Shown piece after piece: positions 55,641-64,000 of a DNA stretch of 64,000 bases (within the stretch, counting starts at the first letter, position 1; each line of letters opens with the position of its first letter). Source of the DNA: Nepenthes gracilis (Eukaryota > Streptophyta > Magnoliopsida > Caryophyllales > Nepenthaceae). A program made the position numbers and the translations under genes. The stretch lies in the NCBI GenBank assembly GCA_033239525.1, contig BSYO01000024.1:6037991-6101990 (forward strand). The letters run 5' to 3'. The notes below the pieces were generated by a model. The model was not told the origin of the DNA, ran no database searches, and saw only the letters and a list, made by a program, of their open reading frames with translations.

Positions 55641-56456
55641 AATGCCTGGCATGAAGAGCCGAAATAAAGCAGGATGCTTCCTTTCGCCGAACACCCTGAA
55701 TGTGGAAAGGCTTGATTCCAGGGATGGAAATTCTACTCTTTTCTGGAAACAGTCAATCTTGGCATGATATCTGGCTAACCAGTCCATCCCCAAGATCGCA
55801 TCAAAATCTTTCATTTCCAGTACAACCAAGTTAACAGGCATCAAGTATTCATTTACTTTTATTTGGCATTCAAAAAATACTATATTTAATATTACGGACG
55901 ACCCTGTTGGTGAGGCAACCATTAATGGGTATTCAAGAACTTTGGGAAGGATCGTCAGATGCTTCGAAAATTCATGGGAAATAAAAGAATGCGTGGATCC
56001 AGAATCAAAGAGTACGTGGCAAGAGATGCCACATATAGAAAGTGTACCTTCTACCACCTCCGTAGACTTTTCTGCCTCCTTTGCAGAAATAGCAAACACT
56101 TTGGCTGGAATGGGAGACTTAACTCCTGGAGCTTGTTTAGCGACTGGACAATCTCTGATCATATGCCCCGCCTTGCCCACGTTATAACAAACTCCCAGCT
56201 TCTTGTAGCAAGGCTTTCCACCATGTGATCTCCCGCAATGATCACATACATCATTAGCTGTAGTGCGAGAATTCTGCATCAATCGGCTCTGTTCCCCGCC
56301 GAACCTTGATGGTCTCGCCTTCTTAGAAGGCCCTTCGCTAGCACTGGCCTTGGATGTCTGACTGAAAGTCCTTTGTCTGGACATTGCTCCCCTCTCCAAT
56401 TCTTTCTCATAGATAACCGCCTTTGCAAGCACCTCTCCATAAGTTATCAACGTCAA
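55638..56456 (-). pseudogene. Element F gag C-terminus, zinc knuckle and protease
   Basis: 272 codons open. The knuckle reads CYNVGKAGHMIRDC: the second Cys of CCHC is Val, so metal binding should be impaired. The protease active site HVLFDSGSTHSFISHEF is intact and is followed by AILGMDWLARYHAKIDC. Frameshifts at both ends separate it from capsid and RT. Confidence 0.92.
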
Positions 56457-57065
56457 AGTGGAAAGGTGTCTCCTGTATCATCTCGTAATCCTTGAAAGAA
56501 TCGTCTGACCTTCCTCTCTTCATCTTCTACCATGAAAGGGGCATAACGAGATAATTCAGTAAATTTCGAATCATACTCTACCACCGAGCGATTTCCCTGC
56601 CTTAGGCGAAGGAACTCATCCTCCTTCTGCCCATGAAGATTTGCAGGAAAGTATTTCTCCAGGAAAGCTGCTTCAAACATCTCCCGATTAATCTCCGATC
56701 GGCATGTTAAAATCCTTTTCGCATCTCCCACCGGTGGTGTGCTTCCCCCTTGACTTATGAGTGGCATAAAGCACCATATCCCCGGGGGCATTTGATTCTG
56801 ACAAATACCTTCTTGATCGTTGAATCCATGTTTCAGCCTTCAATGGATCGGGTTCCCCTAGAAATTCAGGGATCCGTTCATTGGTAAATCGATCATAGAC
56901 CCGACCTTTCCGATGGACAGGAATTGGGGTGGTCACCGGAGTTGGTGGAGTGGTCGGAGTCAAAGCTTCTATGACTTCGATCATTCTGTCCAGTAGGTTC
57001 GCATATCTTGCCTCACGATCAAGAGTGTTGTTAACCTGATCATTTCTCCTTCCTCTGTTAGACAT
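56453..57065 (-). pseudogene. gag: Element F gag capsid, frameshifted
   Basis: Starts MSNRGRRN at 57065, close to the primer-binding site. It carries LDREARYANLLDRM, FLGEPDPLKAETWIQ, and after a one-base shift near 56737-56790 the REMFEAAFLEKYFPANLHGQ and SRYAPFMVEDEERK motifs. A second shift near 56455 leads to the zinc-knuckle frame. Homologous to gag A and C. Confidence 0.9.
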
Positions 57066-57228
57066 GGTTGCGGAAACGTCTGAAAAGAATAATTTCGTTA
57101 GTTAAAAAAATACTATCGTAGTAGTCTTTTATCCCAAAGCGTAGGTAAGGAAGACACTCCTCTTGCCAATACTAAACTTATCCTAAGTTTCCGTGTTGAT
57201 TCAAACTATCCTAAAGCATCTCAGTTTT

Positions 57229-57239
57229 CTCTGATACCA
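57229..57239 (-). other. Primer-binding site of element F
   Basis: CTCTGATACCA on the plus strand, that is TGGTATCAGAG on the minus strand, two bases from the right LTR. Confidence 0.92.
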
Positions 57240-57241
57240 AC

Positions 57242-59924
57242 TGTGACGACCCGACTTTTTATACCATCAAAAGCCGTCGTCAAATCTAAATTTCCTTACA
57301 ATTAAGAGATAAAAAGTGAACATAAAAATTTTTCTTTTCTTCATTCATACCTGAGATGCATTCTAAAGATTTATAATTTCATAAGTCCCAAAATATCACG
57401 GAAACATTCTACATTCATAAGCAGCGGAATCAATAATACAAATTTCCTCAAAATAAACAAAACTTCAAAAATCAGCTTCAGCCAGCTTAAACTTCCAACT
57501 ACACCAAAGGACTCTACTCAACTTCGTCCTCCATAAGCTTGTCATCTGAAAATTTGCAAGAGTGAGCTTACAAAGCCCAGCAGGATACTCACATGCAGAA
57601 AACACAAGCATACATAAAATCAAATTATAGATCGTAACATATCATAATAAAATTCATCATATCGTTTCTTCTTGGTCCATATTCTTTTTATCTTGTCTTT
57701 AGAAAAATTCATCAAAATCATTCGAAATTCATATCATCTTTAGGGACCGGACGGGAGTGGACAACATCAAGGACGGGTTGTGTGCTACCCCACAACCTAA
57801 AGCCGTATCCCCTCATTATGCTCCCCGGGGCGGGAAGTAATGCCTTTAACCCGGCATACGGGGCCATAGTCCATAGTTCTTATGCCACCAAAAGGTCCCC
57901 TCCCGTGGCCCAGGAGGCATCCTCGAGTGTCACTCCAATATCCTTCATCCATCTTTAATAGCAAGTTTAATGGAAACTCGGTTCTTGGTTCGTGTTCTTT
58001 ATTGGCCATAAATCATAGATCAAAAGTCGGAGTCATAGAGTTCCACTTGCTGTCCATAATCTATATGTTTTCATATAGTCTTGTTCTTTACTTCATTCAT
58101 TGAAGTTCATATCATCTATCAAAAAGCCGAAGCTCATTTTTCAGGAGAAATTTGAAGTTCTTATCTCATTAATTTTCAAAGCTCTTTTTTAAACGGAAAG
58201 CCGAAGTCCTGAAACCGAAGTTCTTTACAAGGCCCGAGTTCATTTCCTTTAGTCAAAGCCGGAGTTCATTTCCTTTAATCAAAGCCGGAGTTTGTTTTCT
58301 TTCAAAGTCGGAGTTCATTTCCTTTAGTCAAAGCCGGAGTTCGTTTTCTTTAATCCAAAACCGGAGTTCCTTTCTTTAATCAAAACCGGACTTCTTTATT
58401 TATGAAGGACGGAGCATATTTACATTATGCTCAAAAGTCAGAAGTTCTTTAAAAGGGACGGAGTGCCGTTTCTTAAAATGGACGAAGCATCTTTACTTAA
58501 AATAGACGGAGTGCTTTTCATGGCGGAGCTCTTTTCAAAAGACGGAGTTCTTTTTATTAAGGCAGGTTTCTAAGGCCGGAGCTCTTTTCTTCAACAAAGG
58601 CCGTATTTCAAAATTCGGAGTTCTTTTAAAGCCGAAGTTGTTTTTCTTCAAGGCCGGAGTTCTTTTCAAAATAACAGGACGGATTGCTGCAAAGGCTGGA
58701 GTTCTTTTTCAAACATCAGGACGGAGTGTTTTTCATCAAATTTCCGGAATCCATTTTCTTATAAGATCCGAAGCTCAAAAATACGGAGTTCAAAAGCCGG
58801 AGTTCATTTTTATCAAGGTTGAAGTTTATCAGGACGGAGTACTATTTAAAGACGTAAAGGCCGGAGTTCCTCTTCTTTAAAACCTGAGTATTTTTCAAAA
58901 GAGGATGGAGTACATTGTTAAAGAGGCCGGGGTTCCTTTGGATGGAGTTCTTTATTCAAACTGGACGGAGTACTTATTTCCTAAAATGCTGGAGTTCTAA
59001 ATTGTTTTCTGTAAAAACTGCTGGAGGTCTTTTATCATTAAATTCAGAGATCTTTTGACAGAAATCAACAGTCGGAATTCTTGTTTCATTTTAAGGCCTA
59101 AACTTTCTTTTCCGTAAACATGAAGTTATCAAAATTCATAACAATCATAAACAGAATAAGTCTATTATCATGCATAACAGAATTTCCTTTAAACATGCAT
59201 TTCAGTCATCAAAAGCATACTTCATACAGAAATCATATACTTTCATAGCAACATAAATAAACATGAATTTTAGAAATAGGGGTGAGTATCTTGCCTGAGT
59301 TCTTTTCTACTTTTTCCTTAGCTTTCTGCCTTCTTTTTAAGGGAGTTTCTAGTGGTGCCCTTTCCTGAGGCTATTAGCCCCTTATTTATAGTCCTAGGTT
59401 TTGGTGGCCATCATTTATGACTTTTCTATTTTTCCAAGATGTCATTTATGATTGTTCATTTTCCAAGGGTGATCTTACATTTTTCCAAAGAGAGTTATTT
59501 ATGAATCTCCTTTTCCAACACATCTCGGAAACAGGCTATATTCATGGTTGCTCCTTCCCAATTTTCTTCTTAAACTGAGACCGGACTCCTTCAAATCCGG
59601 ACCGGGCTTTTACGAAAATCTGAGTGCTTTCATTGACAAGTCGGACTCGTTTTTACTCGAAATCCGGCGTCCTTTCTTTTAAGTAAATCCGCACGGGTTT
59701 TTACTCCGGAAATCCGGAGTCCTTCTTTTCAAGGAAATCCAAACTTCCAAGAAAATCCGCGCTTCAGATTCCTACGAAAATCCGGAGTTCTTTTACCAAG
59801 GGAAATCCGGACTGTATTTTCCCCAATGCAAATTCCGGACTTCTTCACATTTCGTTTTTCGGTCAACGTGCGTTGACCGGACATGATGATTAAAATTTTC
59901 TTATTAAAATTTTGGGTCGTTACA
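57242..59924 (-). mobile_element. Element F 5' LTR (right)
   Basis: TGTGACGACCC to GGTCGTTACA, nearly identical to the left LTR. Several small deletions are clustered at 59600-59660. TATA 59382-59390, GC donor CAG/GCAAGA at 59294, acceptor TTTTCAG/ATGAC at 57546 (candidate intron 1749 bp), stem-loop 57776-57797. No gene. Confidence 0.92.
59382..59390 (-). promoter_or_regulatory. TATA box of element F 5' LTR
   Basis: TTATTTATA on the plus strand, TATAAATAA on the minus strand, in GACTATAAATAAGGGGC. It lies about 90 bp upstream of the donor-like site. Confidence 0.6.
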
Positions 59925-59929
59925 ATAAT

Positions 59930-61411
59930 CATGGAAAATTAAGGGTATATAATCAAAATTAGGGTCCAAGGATGCAAAGAATTGGATTGGAAGAGTCAAA
60001 ACGGGTCCTGGATTGTAAAAACATGAAGTAGGCTTACTGCAGGCTCGATGCCGGCCTGACCTAGGCCCGAGTAGAGCTCGAGCACCAATAAGGTGTGAAA
60101 AACAGAACCTCTTGCTTCGAAGTGGGCTCGAATGGTGCCCGAGGTGTAGCTTTGGCAGGGTAGTGCACCCGAGTGGCGCTTGAGTGGCCGACTGGATATA
60201 AAAAGGCTGAGCGCGATTTTTCCTTCTGCAATTTGGCATTCCACGAAGTGCAGCGAGAGAGAAGGGAAGAAAAAGAGAAGAAAAGGGAGATTTTGGCCAC
60301 TCCATTCCGATCCAAGTAAGGAAAACGGTAAATCGGGTGAAGGTAAGTGTACTTCGGACGTTATATATAATTTTTACAGTATTTTAATATCTCCATATTA
60401 TCGTTCATACTCTGAAAACCTTGTCCTGTAATATTTGACATGAATATTGCATGAATCTCATGACTTTTGGACTAGATTTCCTATTTATGTATGTATATTG
60501 TAACTGATAACTCTGATTTTATGATTTGGCTCACGTTTTGCCTCCGTTTCATATCTGGACAGTGTAGTGCAAACCCTAGCTCGAAAAATTGGGAGTTTTT
60601 GGTTTAAATGCATGATTTTGTATATGTATTTGGAATTATGGCATCGATTTTATATACTAAACATGTGTTTAATGTTCGGTTTAAGCCCAGAAGATTTCGA
60701 TGGAACCCTTGAATGAAAATTTGGAAAATCGTGTTAGAAACTTGAAATTTTGATGATTTAAATGTAAATTATCATCCTATAACGTTCATCGAATGATTTG
60801 TATTTGAAAACTCTGCATGGAACTGTATTATCAAACTATGGAAACCTTTGAGGAACTGTATTATCGAACTATGAAAACCTTTGAAATCGTTTGAAAGAGT
60901 GACTGAATGAAATTTGGACTTGGCCTTGAAATATGATGATTTTGATTATGGAATTTTGAACAAATGCATTGAATTAAGCTAATCGGTAAGAAAATCAGAC
61001 CTAGAACTGTTGAACAGTTTGATAAGGTTCTCCGGCATGTCTTAGAATGTTACGGTTATGGTAATCGAGGATACTATCGAACCATCGAACTATCGAATTG
61101 AAATGTATACCATCGAACTATCGAACTATCGGCCTTTGATTGTGTGGATTGAACACAACCTATTCTCGATTATTAGTCCATCGGCTAGTAGAGTATATTA
61201 GATGGGTCCCTAGAATATCGAATATAGAATTTCTGAGAAACAAATGAGATTTGGAACTGTCTCATAGATTTCGACACGTGTTTAAATAGAATTATGCTTC
61301 TGTTCTTTTGATTATTGTGATTTCTGCTCTAGTATATCTATGTTTTATAGGAAAACATGAATTATGATTTATTGAAACCTGTTCATATGAATACTCCTAT
61401 TCTTTTGATAT
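59930..61411 (+). mobile_element. Element G 3' LTR, second part, truncated
   Basis: Resumes with CATGG after the ATAAT duplication and matches the 5' LTR up to TTTTGATAT at 61411 (5' counterpart near 45994). TATA is well kept here (TATAAAAAGG, 60197-60206), with a donor AAG/GTAAGTG at 60343 and the stem-loop at 61138-61160. The last 650 bp or so of the LTR, with the acceptor, are missing. Confidence 0.85.
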
Positions 61412-61499
61412 GCTTATCTTTGGCTATTGCTAATTCTTGCACAAATCCTTCGAGTATTATTATTCTAATGCCCTTCTTCGCTATGTTTCTACGTAATGC
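61412..61499 (+). mobile_element. Fragment matching the start of the window (element C LTR type)
   Basis: CTTTGGCTATTGCTAATTCT and the following bases through GTAATGCA match positions 2-88 at roughly 85 percent. The match ends at the RT junction. Possibly a remnant of the missing 3' LTR of element C. Confidence 0.7.
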
Positions 61500-62427
61500 A
61501 TGATATCTTTGATGAATTGCATGGGACCTGTGTTTTCTCTAAGATTGATCTTCAATCGGGGTATCATCAGCTTAGGATTAAGCAATAAGATGTGGCAAAG
61601 ACAAAATTTTGAAAAAGGTATGGTCACTATGAGTTTCTTATGATGCCATTCAAATTGACGAATACTCTAGCAGTATTTATGGATTTGATGAATTGGATTT
61701 TCCGTCCTATTTAGATAAATTTTTTGTAGTTTTCATCGATGAAATTTTGATCTATTCAAAGAGTGGTGTTAAGCATGAGGAGCATTTGAGGGTCATGCTT
61801 TAGACCCTTCGAGAGCATAAGTTGTATGCGAAGTTGAAGAAGTGTGAGTTTTGGCTCGATGAGGTTGTATTCTTGAACCACGACATTTCCTATGGAGGTG
61901 CCTTGGTAGACCCAGTGAAAGTTGAAGCCGTGATTAGTTGGAATCGACTGACGACTGTCATGGAGGTCCATAACTTCTTGGGTATGGCTGGGTATTATCA
62001 TCGATTTGTCGAGAATTTCTTTCGAATTGCTTTGCCACTTACCAAATTAACGAAGAAAGAGGTGAAGTTTGAATGGACTGAAGAGTGTGACCGAAGTTTT
62101 CAAGAGTTGAAGGATCATTTGACTTCAGCACTAATTTTGACTATTCCCGATGGTTCTAGTGCTTTTGAAGTATATTGTGATACTTCTAAGGTTGGCCTCG
62201 GATGTGTTTTCATGCAGCATGAGAAGGTGGCTGCTTATGTGTCTCAACAATTGAAAGTTCATGAGAAGAACTACCCGACTCACGATTTGAAGTTTGATAC
62301 CATTGTATTCGCGTTAAAGATATGGAGACATTATTTGTACGGCAAGAAATTTTTGATGTATTCTGATCACAAGAGCCTCAAGTACCTATTTTCACAGAAA
62401 GAGTAGAATATGAGGTAGTGGTTATGG
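61500..62427 (+). pseudogene. Ty3/gypsy RT / RNase H fragment H
   Basis: Begins inside RT at a DIFDELHG motif, followed by [14 protein letters not shown], a stop, FFVVFIDEILIYSK (61730; FIDE where FIDD is expected, so the second catalytic Asp is lost), [62 protein letters not shown] and [15 protein letters not shown]. It then ends in a TAG at 62404 inside a fold-back. The longest open part is 61822-62403. No integrase follows. Confidence 0.9.
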
Positions 62428-62505
62428 CAACCACAACCATAACCACTACCTCATAATCTACTCTTTCTGTGAAAATAGGTACTTGAGGCTCTTGTGATCA
62501 GAATA
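62359..62505. repeat. Fold-back: 69-bp inverted repeat with 9-base loop
   Basis: Left arm 62359-62427 is the end of the RNase H fragment. Loop 62428-62436 is CAACCACAA. Right arm 62437-62505 is the reverse complement of the left arm with one mismatch. LINE ORF1 sequence starts immediately after the right arm. Confidence 0.95.
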
Positions 62506-64000
62506 TTCCCGGTGTGGATCACGTTGACCAATATTCCGATTGAATATTGGACCCCCTTAGGTCTAAGTTGGATTGCTAGTGGGATTAGCAAACCCATCCA
62601 GCTGGATTCTAACACAGCTAGAATGGATCGTGTGCAATTCGCCCGAGTTTGTGTTGAAGTGGGTAGGGATGACCCACTCCTCGCAAAAAACAGATTAAAG
62701 TCTGGAGACACTTTGATTGAGGTTGTGGTGGCTTATTAATGGAAGCCAGTGCATCGAGTGACTGGCCAAAAGGCCAACCAGTGTAACCTTGCAAGAATGG
62801 ATACTGAGCTGGTTGCTATTAGTAACCCTAAGAACCGAGCCCCTGGTGAAGCTTCGGCTGGCCATGAGGCTCCTTCATTGCTGGAAGCCCACACTGCTGA
62901 TCACAAATCTCAATTGAGGAATCTGCTGGCTGTTGATTCAGCTGAGGTGATTCATATGGCTCCTATGTATAAGGATACCCAGGCTAAAGTGGTCCAAACA
63001 TAGCCATTGATTCGCTGGAAATCTGTTGAGCAGCTGCACCCCGTCCATTCTATTGCCAGTTGCCCTGATATGTCTGTGGACATGGTCATGGCTGATAAGG
63101 CGTATGATTGCTTCCCCACTGCCATTGGGACTGAGCTGCAAAGTGACCCACCTAGTGAGTTGGTTCCAGGTAAAGCTGCTGTTGTACACATGGCTCCAGT
63201 ACTTATGGATGACTTTGATGCTCAGGACATAATCAGGATGGATGGTAAGCCTCTAATGTCTTGCCAATCTTTAAGCATGGGTACTGCTACAGACTTGGAT
63301 CTATTTCCTCTGGATTGACGGTGGAATTTTTGATGGATATTACACAGCCAATCACTGATGTGGCTGAAGGCTCTCGCGCAGTTGGCTCTGCTCCCAGCAC
63401 TCATGCTGACCCTGCTGACCGAAATGGCCGTGATCCAAGTTACGACAAGTTTGCCCCGGGTACTCCTTCACATAATTCAGCTCGGGTTGAGAGGAAAAAT
63501 GATATGTGATCCTTGAATGAGGATCTTGAGTTAACTCCCGCCTCAATCACAAAACTATCTAGTAAGTATCACTTGGATGAGTCAGCCCAAGTTGAGGAGA
63601 TCATGGACGATGAGGATATTTTTCACAACCCAACGCTTAATGCCCTCAAGATTTTGCTGGAGGCAAATGCTACAGAGGCTTACTTAGATTCTTTACCTCT
63701 GGAAGGAAGGAAAATTGTGCTTGATTTCATAAGAACATGTTTGCTTGCTCAAACTGAAGAAACGAACCATGAGTTCAAACTTTCTTCCCCCCTGGCCTTA
63801 GCGAATCAGAGCAGCTTCTCGGGTGTAATATTTGAAGCCATCAGGTTGTTAGTGGTAGCTACGACTACTCCTCCATTTGCTTCTTTATCCCCTAATAGGA
63901 GGAAGGTAGTAGTTAGTTTTCTGGATGCTCTTCTGAAAACGGAGAATGAGTTTCTGAATTGTACTTTTAGCCAGCTAAGTGGATTAGTGGTGGGTCTCCA
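62506..64000 (+). pseudogene. LINE ORF1-like sequence (DUF4283/zinc-knuckle type), broken, runs off the window
   Basis: Plant L1 ORF1 is an RNA-binding protein. 62503-62736 reads PVWITLTNIPIEYW, LSWIASGISKP and RVQFARVCVEVG, the pattern of the DUF4283-linked region. The same frame continues through stops at 62737, 63001 and 63316, with a low-complexity Ala/Pro/Ser/Asp-rich part (VIHMAP and VVHMAP repeated). A different frame is open at 63261-63506 and, after one TGA, from 63510 to the window end (163 codons, including LLEANATEAYLDSLPLEGRK). The N-terminus is missing at the fold-back junction. The second half has no family I recognise, so whether it is ORF1 is less sure. Confidence 0.7.

Larger units (their letters stand above)
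49940..59924 (-). mobile_element. Element F: young Ty3/gypsy chromovirus, minus strand
   Basis: LTRs of 2688 bp (49940-52627) and 2683 bp (57242-59924) flank a 4614-bp interior. ATAAT duplications lie at 49935-49939 and 59925-59929. Domain order on the minus strand is gag, zinc knuckle, protease, RT, RNase H, integrase, chromodomain. The LTRs are nearly identical, so insertion was recent relative to its neighbours, yet the frames are broken in gag, RT and integrase. It is the best preserved autonomous-type element here and a possible past helper of A, B and G. Confidence 0.93.
44143..61411 (+). mobile_element. Element G: LARD-type retrotransposon, 3' LTR truncated and split by F
   Basis: 5' LTR 44143-46643, interior 46644-49589, 3' LTR 49590-49939 continuing at 59930-61411. 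The interior has no retroelement protein. LTR ends and interior resemble those of array B: G interior AGAGATAGACATAGACTG near 46731 matches the reversed B text near 21030, and the G LTR end GTCCTATGAGAATTAGGATCC matches B. It is therefore a second, separate member of the same non-coding family. The 3' LTR stops at 61411, before its acceptor and end, and no target duplication remains. Confidence 0.82.

Overview
Plant nuclear DNA built almost entirely of transposable elements inserted into one another. I found no host gene, tRNA, rRNA or CRISPR array. The Ty3/gypsy proteins (CCHC gag, DSG-type protease, FIDD reverse transcriptase, HHCC/DDE integrase, chromodomain), primer-binding sites complementary to initiator tRNA-Met, L1-type LINEs and a TRIM point to a flowering plant with a large, repeat-rich genome. 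The species cannot be named from this sequence.

Layout. (1) Element C, the outermost, is a decayed plus-strand Ty3/gypsy element: LTR end 1-1282, gag and protease 1554-3149, RT/RNase H/integrase 38124-40677, chromodomain 43886-44112. (2) Between protease and RT lies a 35-kb insertion B (3150-38123, minus strand, target duplication AAATT). B is a tandem LTR-internal-LTR-internal-LTR array of a non-coding LARD-like retrotransposon. B holds a gag-only LTR element A (3185-11909, duplication CTCTC), a 3.6-kb solo LTR E (13403-17019, GGATT), a TRIM (24980-25415, TAAAA), a 5'-truncated LINE (27880-31140), two AGC-rich LINE-tailed elements (21062-23165 and 31809-34524, each with a perfect 15-bp duplication) and a 265-bp LINE tail nested in the first of these. 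(3) A solo LTR D (40678-43885, TCAAT) interrupts the chromodomain of C. (4) Element G (44143-61411) is a second LARD related to B. Its 3' LTR was split by F (49940-59924, minus strand, ATAAT), a young gypsy chromovirus with all domains recognisable but broken frames. (5) The right end (61412-64000) is a rearranged junction: an 88-bp sequence also found at the start of the window, an RT/RNase H fragment, a 69-bp-arm fold-back, then LINE ORF1 sequence running off the window.

How the pieces relate. A (gag only), B and G (no proteins) and C and F (full domain set) share the primer-binding site, a polypurine tract preceded by an inverted repeat, and a common LTR plan. This fits non-autonomous families using proteins made by autonomous relatives. 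The most interesting signal is a set of blocks conserved across otherwise dissimilar LTRs: a TATA box, a splice-donor-like site 95-146 bp downstream, a GATTGTGT/ACACAATC stem-loop, then a branch-site and polypyrimidine/CAG acceptor-like site near the LTR end. I read this as a candidate leader intron lying wholly inside the LTR. W-box (TTGACC/T) clusters upstream of TATA are a second regulatory lead.
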